A stretch of DNA of 64,000 bases from CAIJMU01 sp035530275 (GTDB lineage: Bacteria; Spirochaetota; Spirochaetia; Treponematales; Rectinemataceae). The translations under genes and the position numbers were made by a program. The notes below the pieces were generated by a model. It did not search any database. It worked only from the letters and a program-made list of their open reading frames with translations, and had not been told where the DNA came from. The stretch lies in NCBI GenBank assembly GCA_035530275.1, contig DATKVC010000007.1, positions 1 through 64,000 on the forward strand, written 5' to 3'. Shown here in pieces: positions 51,927-59,460 of the stretch (positions are counted from its first letter, which is position 1; every line of letters starts with the position of its first letter).

Positions 51927-52843
51927 GCCGAGGTTCCAGCCTCGGCCGAGGCTCCAGCCGAGTCCCCGTCCCTCCATGATGCGCACAATTGCATGAAATC
52001 GCGCATCGCGTCCGTGAGGAGGCGGTCCTTGTGTCGCACGATGCGGAACTTCCTTTTCGTGTCGAGCCCCTCGACCTTCGGCTCGGCGACGCGCTCGGCC
52101 TCGATGGCCCCGGCGGCGAGGAGCCGCGAGATGAAGGAAATTCCGAGCCCTCTTTCCACCAAGGCGATGATCGACCCCGGACCGTTGTGGACCCCGGCGA
52201 CCTCCCAGCCGAGGTCGGCGGCCGCCATGGCGCTCGCGAAGACCTCCCTTGTGCCCGAGCCCTCTTCGCGCACAAGGAAGGCCCTGCCTTCGAGTTCCGC
52301 AGCCTTGACCGATCCGCGCTTCACCCAGGGATGGGAGGGAGGACAGATGAGGCAGAGTTCGTCCTCGTAGAAGGCTTCGGAAACGATGCCGGCCCATTCG
52401 CTCGAACTCTCGACGAGGCCGAGGTCGAGTTCGGCCGACTTGAGCCTTTCGACGATGGAGGCGGTGTTGTCCACCCTCGTCGTGAGCCTGAGACGGGGTC
52501 TCGAGGAGATGAATTTTTCGAGCATCGAGGGTAGAAGGGCGGCGCCGACCGTCATGCTCGCGCCGACTCGTAGCGAGCCTCCGTCCTGGAGGTCGAAGAG
52601 GCCCCTTTCGGCCTCTTCGACGGCGCGGAGAATCTGCGCCGCATGGAGCCTGAGCGCTGAGCCGGCCTCGGCGATGCGGAGCCTGCGCCCGACGCGATCG
52701 AAAAGCGCCAGACCGTAATGGCTTTCGAGTTCGGCTATGCACTGGCTAACCGAGGGCTGGGCCATGCCGAGGTTCTGGGCCGCGAGGGTCATGCTGCCCG
52801 TCTCGCAGACGGCGAGAAAGACCTTGAAATGGCGAAGGGTCAC
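51923..52843 (-). CDS. LysR family transcriptional regulator
   Basis: A 306-aa LysR regulator: winged helix-turn-helix at 1-60 (FLAVCETGSMTLAAQNLGMAQPSVSQCIAELE) and a periplasmic-binding-like effector domain (about 88-290). It diverges from the YeiH-type gene, the arrangement seen for YeiE/YeiH and CbbR-like pairs, so it probably controls that gene and itself through the T-N11-A site at 52872-52886. Effector unknown; sulfur-related ligands are plausible from the neighbours. Confidence 0.93.
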   Translation of the reverse strand: MTLRHFKVFLAVCETGSMTLAAQNLGMAQPSVSQCIAELESHYGLALFDRVGRRLRIAEAGSALRLHAAQILRAVEEAERGLFDLQDGGSLRVGASMTVGAALLPSMLEKFISSRPRLRLTTRVDNTASIVERLKSAELDLGLVESSSEWAGIVSEAFYEDELCLICPPSHPWVKRGSVKAAELEGRAFLVREEGSGTREVFASAMAAADLGWEVAGVHNGPGSIIALVERGLGISFISRLLAAGAIEAERVAEPKVEGLDTKRKFRIVRHKDRLLTDAMRDFMQLCASWRDGDSAGASAEAGTSA

Positions 52844-52871
52844 CCGACGCCTACACTAGATAGTAATTTAC

Positions 52872-52901
52872 CTATGCCATTCATAGTTTTATAGTATTAT
52901 A
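52872..52901. promoter_or_regulatory. LysR binding site and -10 box in the divergent gap
   Basis: CTATG-CCATT-CATAG (52872-52886) fits the LysR T-N11-A rule. Next to it, minus-strand TATAAT (52901-52896) is a perfect -10 box for the LysR gene. The site would lie just downstream of this promoter, allowing autorepression. Confidence 0.6.
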
Positions 52902-52955
52902 CCTATTTTGAAAAAAAGGCTAGATTCCTGCCATCCCCTTTCGGAGGTGGCTTGC

Positions 52956-54014
52956 ATGTCAGCCCCAGTATCCAGCATCGCGGTTCCCGCGCCCTCGCCC
53001 TCATGGTTCAAGCGTCTCGGCCCCGGTCTCCTCATCGTGGCCCTCCTCACCGCCGGAGCCATGGCCCTGCAATCGACCAAGCTCTTTTCCACCATCGTGC
53101 CGATGAGTTCGCTCATCCTCGCGATCCTCCTCGGCCTCGTCGTCGGCAACGTCGTTCGCCTGCCGGACTCGACGCATGAGGGCATCCGCTTCGCGGCAAA
53201 ACGCATCCTCAGGCTCGCGATCGTCTTTCTCGGCTTCAAGCTGAGTTTCGGCCAGGTGATCGCGATCGGCCCCCAGGCCCTCGTCACGATCGTGATAGCA
53301 TCGACGGCGACCATCCTCTTCACCCCCCTCCTCGGGAGGCTGATGGGCATTCCGATGCCGCGCTCGATCCTCATCGGCTCGGGAGTCTCGATCTGCGGCG
53401 CCGCCGCCGTGGCCGCCGTGGCCGGAGCCATCGATTCGGAAGAGGAGGACGCGGCCTTCGCCATCAGCGTCATCACCCTCTACGGCACGGTCTATATCTT
53501 CCTCTATCCCGCGCTTCGGCTCCTCTTCGGCATCCCCGACCTCTTCTACGCGATGTGGTCAGGCTCCTCGATTCACGAGGTGGCCCAGGTCGCGGCGGCG
53601 ACAGCCGTCGTCTCCGACCATTTCCGCGGACTCGCCGCGACCGTCAAGATGATCAGAGTACTGTTCATCGTGCCCCTGACCCTGATCCTCCCCCTGATCC
53701 CCATCAAGCTGACCGCGAAGGAGAAGGGCGCGAGCGACGATCGCAAGGGCTTCAAGGCGAGCATTCCCTGGTTCGCCATCCTCTTCTTCGTCATGGTCGT
53801 CGTCAATTCCTTCGCGCCATTGTCAGGCGGATTGCGATCAGGTCTTATCAATTTCGACAATTGGGTGATGACCGCCGCCATGGCCGGTCTCGGCCTCGAT
53901 ATCCGATTCCGCGCCCTCGTCAAGGTGGGACCGAAGGCGGCCCTCCTCGGCGCCTTCTCCTCGATCTTCCTTTCGGGAGCGAGCGCCCTACTCGTCTACC
54001 TCTTTATCAAGTAA
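52956..54014 (+). CDS. YeiH/UPF0324 family membrane protein (putative sulfate/sulfite exporter)
   Basis: A 352-aa protein with about ten helices of the YeiH family (LILAILLGLVVGNVVRLP, LRLAIVFLGFKLSFGQV, ILIGSGVSICGAAAVAAVAG, MWSGSSIHEVAQVAAA, MAGLGLDIRFRALVKVG). The G-x-CG-x-AA-x-AA motif is the family hallmark. Members are annotated as putative sulfate exporters without firm proof. CGGAGGTGG lies just upstream of the ATG. A TauE-type sulfite exporter gene is encoded convergently with a 19-base overlap. Confidence 0.9.
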   Translation: MSAPVSSIAVPAPSPSWFKRLGPGLLIVALLTAGAMALQSTKLFSTIVPMSSLILAILLGLVVGNVVRLPDSTHEGIRFAAKRILRLAIVFLGFKLSFGQVIAIGPQALVTIVIASTATILFTPLLGRLMGIPMPRSILIGSGVSICGAAAVAAVAGAIDSEEEDAAFAISVITLYGTVYIFLYPALRLLFGIPDLFYAMWSGSSIHEVAQVAAATAVVSDHFRGLAATVKMIRVLFIVPLTLILPLIPIKLTAKEKGASDDRKGFKASIPWFAILFFVMVVVNSFAPLSGGLRSGLINFDNWVMTAAMAGLGLDIRFRALVKVGPKAALLGAFSSIFLSGASALLVYLFIK

Positions 54015-54760
54015 ACGACGGCCACGACGAGGCCGATGCCCACGACGGTCCAGCGAAGGACGGTGGGCTCGAGCCTCCCCGCGAATCGTCCGCCCAGCCA
54101 GCCGCCCGCAAGGGCGGCTGTCGCCATTACGGCGACCTCCGTCCAGAGCGCCTTCCCCGAAAAGGCGAAAAAGATAGCGGCCGCAAGGTTCACGGCGAAG
54201 GCGAAGGCCTGCTTGAGGGCGTTGAGCCGCGTGAGCGACTCGTCGGAACCGAGGCCGAGGGCGGCGAGGACGATCACCGAAAGGCCGGCCCCGAAGTAGC
54301 CGCCGTAGACGGAGGCGAAGACGAGGGGCACGACGCTCCAGGCCGGATGGACCGAGTTCCTCCCCGCCTCGCCGGCGCGCCTCACGAGGAGGGAGCGGAG
54401 GGCGGGTTGGAGGGCCAGGAGAAGGGAGGCCGCGAGAATGAGCCAAGGCACGATCGCGGAGAAGAGCCTATCGCCGCTCGCGATCAGGAGAAGGGCTCCG
54501 CCGAGACCGCCGATGGCCGCGACGGGGAGGAGGAGGAAGAGGAGCCGCGACTGGGTTCGCATGTCCTCGCGTTGAGCGATCGTACCGCCGAGATAACCCG
54601 GGAGGAGGGCGACGGTGTTGGTCACGTTGGCGGCGACGGGCGGCAGGCCGAGGGCGACCAGGACGGGAAAGGTGATGAGGGTCCCGCCCCCCGCGATGGC
54701 GTTGACGAAGCCGGCCGCAAGTGCCGCCAGGGCCATGAAGGCGTAATCGAGGATGGGCAT
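53996..54760 (-). CDS. TauE/SafE family sulfite/organosulfonate exporter
   Basis: A 254-aa protein with about eight helices. The family signature is FVNAIAGGGTLITFPVLVALGLPPVAANVTNTVALLPGYLGG split over the first third, with the matching second-half repeat FASVYGGYFGAGLSVIVLAALG and LNALKQAFAFAVNLAAA. It exports small sulfur compounds in the characterised cases. GGAG precedes the ATG at 54760. Together with the convergent YeiH gene it suggests handling of sulfite or related anions. Confidence 0.92.
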   Translation of the reverse strand: MPILDYAFMALAALAAGFVNAIAGGGTLITFPVLVALGLPPVAANVTNTVALLPGYLGGTIAQREDMRTQSRLLFLLLPVAAIGGLGGALLLIASGDRLFSAIVPWLILAASLLLALQPALRSLLVRRAGEAGRNSVHPAWSVVPLVFASVYGGYFGAGLSVIVLAALGLGSDESLTRLNALKQAFAFAVNLAAAIFFAFSGKALWTEVAVMATAALAGGWLGGRFAGRLEPTVLRWTVVGIGLVVAVVYLIKR

Positions 54761-54905
54761 GGAGGCTCCCTTCGCGAGAAGGATACATCGGTGAGATGAC
54801 CGGGGCAACGACGCGGCTTGCCATCGGCCCGCCGCGGTTCTAGCATGGGGCATGAACCTCGATCAATTCGAATCGCGTCGCTCCCCCGTTTACGGACGCA
54901 AGGGA

Positions 54906-56024
54906 TCAGGCCGCGCCGGAACCGTGCCTCTCGATCACATGGACGGCTTCGGCGCGGAAGGCGGCGAGGACGCGATCTCCCGTTCTCAAGCCAAGGTCGG
55001 AAAAAGCCTGCCTCGTGAGGTAGGCCGAAAGCGGAAACCCGCAATCAATACCGATATTCAGAACTGGTCCGAATGCCTCTATCGAGGTCACGAGGCCCTC
55101 GAATCGGTTCGGGGACTTCGAGGAGACCGCGGCGGCCATCGGCCCCGAAATCGGCCGCGTCGTCGAGGAGAGGGAAACGTCCTCGGGTCTCACGCAGACG
55201 AAGACTTCGCGCCCCGGGCCGGAGGCGCACAGTACCGCGTGGATATTCCGGCCCTCTTTCACTTCGATTTTCGCGCCTTCGGGAGCCGCCGAGAGGACGC
55301 GGCCGGGGATCACGTTCTCCATCCCGACGAAGCTGGCGACGAACTCGTCCGCCGGCGCGTTGAAGATTCCGGCGGGGGTTCCGACTTGGACGATCCGCCC
55401 CTCGCGGATTATCGCGAGCCTGTCGGCGAGGACCTGGGCCTCGGTCTGGTCGTGGGTGACGAATATGGCCGGAATGCCGAGCTCGCGAAGGAAGCGCTTG
55501 AGTTCGTCTCGGAGGCTTTCGCGCGTGTGCGCGTCGAGGGCTGACAGGGGCTCGTCGAAGAGGAAAAGTTCCGGCTCGGCCGCCATAGCCCGCGCGAGGG
55601 CGACGCGCTGCTTCTCGCCGCCGGAGAGTCCAGCGGGCTTCCGATCGAGAATCGCATCGAGGCCGAGCCGCGATTGAAGCTCGCGTATGCGCGACGCGGA
55701 GGCCCTCCCGCCCTTGCCGGAAAGGCCGAAGGCTATGTTGCCCCGCACCGTAAGATGGGGAAAGAGGGCGTAGTCCTGGAACATGAAGGCGACGCGACGC
55801 CTTTCGAGGGCCTCGTCCGTAATGTCGCGCCCGCCGAGTCTGATGGCTCCCGATTTCGGCCTGTGGAAACCCGCGATGGTTTCGAGAAGGACCGTCTTCC
55901 CCGCCCCGCTCGGGCCGAGGAGGACGAAGAGCTCGCCGGCTCCCACCGAGAGATCGATGCCGGAGAGGGAAAAGTTACCGAGGCCCAGGGCGACACCTTC
56001 CAGCTCGAGGCTCGCCTCCCTCAT
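54906..56024 (-). CDS. wtpC: Tungstate/molybdate ABC transporter ATPase
   Basis: A 372-aa ATPase: Walker A GPSGAGKTVLLE, Q-loop MFQDYALFPHLTV, signature GLSGGEKQRVALARAM, Walker B LFLFDEPLSALD, H-loop FVTHDQTEAQ, then a C-terminal MOP/TOBE-like regulatory domain (about 290-370). Its ATG overlaps the permease stop. Named WtpC from the operon, whose binding protein is of the WtpA type. Confidence 0.85.
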   Translation of the reverse strand: MREASLELEGVALGLGNFSLSGIDLSVGAGELFVLLGPSGAGKTVLLETIAGFHRPKSGAIRLGGRDITDEALERRRVAFMFQDYALFPHLTVRGNIAFGLSGKGGRASASRIRELQSRLGLDAILDRKPAGLSGGEKQRVALARAMAAEPELFLFDEPLSALDAHTRESLRDELKRFLRELGIPAIFVTHDQTEAQVLADRLAIIREGRIVQVGTPAGIFNAPADEFVASFVGMENVIPGRVLSAAPEGAKIEVKEGRNIHAVLCASGPGREVFVCVRPEDVSLSSTTRPISGPMAAAVSSKSPNRFEGLVTSIEAFGPVLNIGIDCGFPLSAYLTRQAFSDLGLRTGDRVLAAFRAEAVHVIERHGSGAA

Positions 56025-56836
56025 CGTCGCCCCTTCCTGTCGGCGCCGGGGAGGCGGGAGATCCAACGCAATATGATGAACAAGGCGAGGGCGACGGTCA
56101 TGAAGATGACGGCCACGGCGGAGGATTCGTCGAGGCCGGATTGGAGAAAGAGATCGTAGATCTTGACCGGGGCCGTCATCGGGAAGTAGGCGAGGATGAC
56201 GACGGCGCCGAACTCGCTGATCGATCGCGCATAGGTGAGCATCAGTCCGGTGAGGATGCCTCGGCGGGCGAGGGGAAGGGTAACCTTGGCCAACACGAAC
56301 CATGGACCGCGGCCGAGGGTCCTCGCCACCTTTTCCAAACGGGAATCCACCGACTCGAAACCGATGCGCGCCGAATTGACCATGTGCGGCAGGCTCACGA
56401 AGAGCATGGAGATCACGATGCCGCCGAGAGTCCCCCAGAATTTGAAGCCGGTGAGCCTCTCGATTGGCGCACCGATGATACCGCTTCGGCCGAAGACGAA
56501 GAGGAGGGCGATCCCGACGACGGTGTGGGGTATGGCGAGGGGGAGATCGACGAGGGCCTCGACTATGCCCTTGCCGAGGAAATCCTTTTTCGCGAGGAGG
56601 TAGGCCAGGGGAATTCCGAAGGCTCCCGCAAAGGTAGCGGTTATGAAGGCAGCCTCGAGGCTCAGCCGGATGGCGGGCAGCACATCAGGCTCTCCCGCCG
56701 CGCGCATGAGACCCTTGAGGTCGTGGGTGGCGTACATCCTGACGATGGGGATCAGGATGAAGGCGAGAAGGAGGCCGCCCGCCACGCTGAAGACGAAGGT
56801 CAGCCCCCCCGTCCTCCGGGCGAACGGACTCGTCAC
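56021..56836 (-). CDS. wtpB: Tungstate/molybdate ABC permease
   Basis: A 271-aa permease with six helices of the ModB/WtpB type. Coupling motif EKVARTLGRGPWFVLAKVTLP; YARSISEFGAVVILAYFPMTAPV is typical of molybdate/tungstate permeases. The GTG start at 56836 abuts the binding-protein stop; longer readings continue into another frame of that gene. Confidence 0.88.
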   Translation of the reverse strand: MTSPFARRTGGLTFVFSVAGGLLLAFILIPIVRMYATHDLKGLMRAAGEPDVLPAIRLSLEAAFITATFAGAFGIPLAYLLAKKDFLGKGIVEALVDLPLAIPHTVVGIALLFVFGRSGIIGAPIERLTGFKFWGTLGGIVISMLFVSLPHMVNSARIGFESVDSRLEKVARTLGRGPWFVLAKVTLPLARRGILTGLMLTYARSISEFGAVVILAYFPMTAPVKIYDLFLQSGLDESSAVAVIFMTVALALFIILRWISRLPGADRKGRR

Positions 56837-56837
56837 C

Positions 56838-57818
56838 CTAGTCCTTCGGCCAGGGCGCCACCACGGGCTGGATATAGGCGGGCATCTTGTCCGCATTGAC
56901 GGCATAGGGAGGAGAAAGCGTGCCGAAGCCGCTTTCCGCCATCGCCTTCCTGCCGTTTTCACCGAGAACGTAGGCGACGAATTGGGCGGCCCAGTCGGGG
57001 TGATCCGAGTCGGTCGGCACGGTGATGGCATAGACGATAGGCACGCCCGTGACGACGCCGTTCGCGGTCTTAACCGACGACTTGGCGTAGGAACCGGCAA
57101 ACTTGGCGTCGCTCAGGTTGATCTCGGGGGGAAGATCGAGATAGTTGAAATGATGTTGGCGCGCATCGGAAAGGTAGATGCCCAGATAGTCGATCTGGCC
57201 GGACTCGAGGGCCGCGACGAGCTCCGTCTCGGTATCGCGCATGTTGGTCTTCGGCGCGTTCGCGAGGATCGCCGCGTCGAGGCCCGGCTTGGCGTAGAAC
57301 TTGGAGGCGAGGTCCAGCATCTGGACGGTCTGATAACCCGAGGGATCGGTGTCGGGATTGGAGCGGCCGATCTCGACTCCGCTCCTCGAGAGAATATCAT
57401 ACCAATTGGATGCGTTAATCTCGGAGGCGTACTTGCTCTTCGGCGTGTACACGAAGGTGATGCCGTTCGTCGCGAAGCCCGCGTACCAGTAGGCCTTGGG
57501 CATCTCTCCCTTGCCGCCGAACATGTACTTGGGGATGACGCGATAGTCGGCGACGGCCACCACGTCGGCGATCTGTCCGAGCTCGGTGACCTGTTTGACC
57601 ATTTTGACGCTGCCGCCGAATTGTGACTGGATCCTCACTTCGGGGTGGAGCTTCATGAACTCCTCGGCGATGCGATTGAAAGGCGCCGCGAGCGTCCCCG
57701 CGGCGAAGACGGTGAGCGTGATCCTCTGCCCTGAATAGTCGCTCTGCGCGCCGATCGAAGGCGCCAGCGCGACAAGGAAGGATAGCGCCGCAAATAATGT
57801 AACCCGACCTCGTCTCAT
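56838..57818 (-). CDS. wtpA: Tungstate/molybdate-binding protein
   Basis: A 326-aa exported binding protein (signal 1-24, ending SIGAQ). It matches WtpA: FAAGTLAAPFNRIAEEFMKLHP, QFGGSVKMVKQVTELGQIADVVAVADY, SKYASEINASNWYDILSR and IGRSNPDTDPSGYQT. WtpA proteins bind tungstate with very high affinity through octahedral coordination. Tungsten or molybdenum would serve enzymes such as aldehyde:ferredoxin oxidoreductases, which fits the IorAB operon upstream. The ATG at 57818 lies after a GAGAAAC stretch; no strong promoter was found in the 215-base gap before it. Confidence 0.88.
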   Translation of the reverse strand: MRRGRVTLFAALSFLVALAPSIGAQSDYSGQRITLTVFAAGTLAAPFNRIAEEFMKLHPEVRIQSQFGGSVKMVKQVTELGQIADVVAVADYRVIPKYMFGGKGEMPKAYWYAGFATNGITFVYTPKSKYASEINASNWYDILSRSGVEIGRSNPDTDPSGYQTVQMLDLASKFYAKPGLDAAILANAPKTNMRDTETELVAALESGQIDYLGIYLSDARQHHFNYLDLPPEINLSDAKFAGSYAKSSVKTANGVVTGVPIVYAITVPTDSDHPDWAAQFVAYVLGENGRKAMAESGFGTLSPPYAVNADKMPAYIQPVVAPWPKD

Positions 57819-58032
57819 TTGTTTCTCCCATTCTGAGTGACTCTTGCGCTCGCGGCGTAGCGGGGACTTGGCCGCAAAAAAGCATGGGTCAATTAATAGG
57901 AAAATCTCCGGGAAGTCAAGAGCGGGCGACTCGGGACGGATGGCGGGGACGGGCTCGTCCCGCTCGTGAACCGCGATGTGAAGACGCGGCGAACAGATGC
58001 GCTGCCCCGACTCGCCGCCGCGGGCTCCCGCC

Positions 58033-58890
58033 TCAATCGAACAGTGCTTCCATCTCCGTCCTCGCCGCCAAGGTTTCCATCTCCGCATCCGAGGGAGGAG
58101 GGGGAGCCGAGGCGGCGGCCTCCAGGATCAGAGGCAAGAGATCGAGATCCCCGGCCGAAGGCACGAAGGCTCCTTCGACGGCGAAGGCGAAGCCCAGGGC
58201 CAGCGATAAATCGCCAGGCTCTACGAAGGGCTCATACCAAGTAGTACGTGTTTGAGGGCGAGGCCCCCAGGGTCTCCGGCAGACCGTCTTGATGAGCTGC
58301 ATGGCGACGCCCTTCGAGCGGCAAAGAGCCTCGAGGGCGCGGAAAGAGGCGGCGTAGTCCGCGTTACCGGCCATGCTCCAATTCCAGGGCAGGAGGACGC
58401 TGTCGAAGTCGAAGCGGTCGAGGCTCCGCAAGTGCATCGCTGCCGTGTTCAAACCGTGACCGGTGACGCCAAGGTAGCGGACGAGGCCTCGACGACGCGC
58501 ATCGACGAAGGCCTCGAGGGCGCCGCCCTCCCCCATCGCCGCGTTCCAGTCGGCCTCGTCGACGAGTCGGTGCATTTGCCAGAGGTCGACATGATCGGTG
58601 CCGAGGAGCCGGAGGGACTTCTCGAGTTCCGCGATGGCTTCGACCTTCGTCCTCTTTTCGGTCTTCGTCGCGAGAAAGAACCTATTGCGCCTGCCGCGCA
58701 GGGAAGGCCCGAGGAGCTCCTCGGCGCGGCCGTAACTCGAGGCGACGTCGATGTGATTGACGCCCGCGTCGAGGATGCGGGCGAGGGCGAGATCGGTCGC
58801 GGCAGAGCTCGCGCCGCCGAGTGCCGCCGCCCCGAAGACGAGTCTGCTTGAAAGGTGGTCCGTGCGACCGAAACGCGCGTGCTGGATCAT
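58033..58890 (-). CDS. Aldo/keto reductase
   Basis: A 285-aa TIM-barrel oxidoreductase. The catalytic tetrad is visible: Asp and Tyr in HIDVASSYGRAEELLG, Lys in FLATKTEKR and His in LWQMHRLVD. The C-terminal NADPH-binding part is less typical than in classical members. It overlaps iorB by four bases (ATGA), so it probably reduces or protects against an aldehyde or keto acid linked to amino-acid fermentation; this is inferred from context. Confidence 0.88.
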   Translation of the reverse strand: MIQHARFGRTDHLSSRLVFGAAALGGASSAATDLALARILDAGVNHIDVASSYGRAEELLGPSLRGRRNRFFLATKTEKRTKVEAIAELEKSLRLLGTDHVDLWQMHRLVDEADWNAAMGEGGALEAFVDARRRGLVRYLGVTGHGLNTAAMHLRSLDRFDFDSVLLPWNWSMAGNADYAASFRALEALCRSKGVAMQLIKTVCRRPWGPRPQTRTTWYEPFVEPGDLSLALGFAFAVEGAFVPSAGDLDLLPLILEAAASAPPPPSDAEMETLAARTEMEALFD

Positions 58891-59459
58891 GGCTCTTCCA
58901 GCACCGCGATGTTCTTCGCGAGGGCATCGCCGTCGAGAAGATCTGCCAAGGCCGCCCGATAGTGTTCGAGCCCCACGCCGGGGATGAGGCCCGCCCTCGC
59001 GATGTCGGCGACCAAGGCCACGTTTTGCTGGCGGGGATCCTCCAGATCCTCTTTGAACACCCTGCGGGCGGAGACCTCGCGGGCCGAGGCCTCGGCGAAG
59101 ACCTCTTCGGTCCTGACGGCGCCTTCTTTTCCCAGACGGACATCGAGGGGCTGCCACGAGGCATCGTACCAGAGAAGCACGCCCGAAGGCGCGAGCATGG
59201 TTCTGAGCGCGCGGAGGGCTTCGCAGCGTTCGAGGGCGACGACGAGGTCGGCACTCCCCGCTTCGACGAGGGGGGAGTGAGCGCCTTGTCCCAATCTCAG
59301 ATGGCTCGACACGATGCCGCCGCGTTGCGCGAGACCATGGGTGTCGCAGCCCTTGACCGCCAAACCGGCATGGGCCGCCGCCCTCGCGAGGAGTTCGGAG
59401 AGGAGCCCGATGCCCTGGCCGCCGACCCCCGTCATGTAGATGTTGTACACGCCGCTCAT
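58887..59459 (-). CDS. iorB: Indolepyruvate:ferredoxin oxidoreductase beta subunit
   Basis: A 190-aa gamma-domain-type subunit of 2-oxoacid:ferredoxin oxidoreductases: NIYMTGVGGQGIGLLSELLA at the N-terminus and DTHGLAQRGGIVSSHLRLG next, both hallmarks of IorB. With IorA it oxidises aryl pyruvates from aromatic amino acids to aryl-acetyl-CoA, reducing ferredoxin. Separated from iorA by one base. Confidence 0.94.
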   Translation of the reverse strand: MSGVYNIYMTGVGGQGIGLLSELLARAAAHAGLAVKGCDTHGLAQRGGIVSSHLRLGQGAHSPLVEAGSADLVVALERCEALRALRTMLAPSGVLLWYDASWQPLDVRLGKEGAVRTEEVFAEASAREVSARRVFKEDLEDPRQQNVALVADIARAGLIPGVGLEHYRAALADLLDGDALAKNIAVLEEP

Positions 59460-59460
59460 T

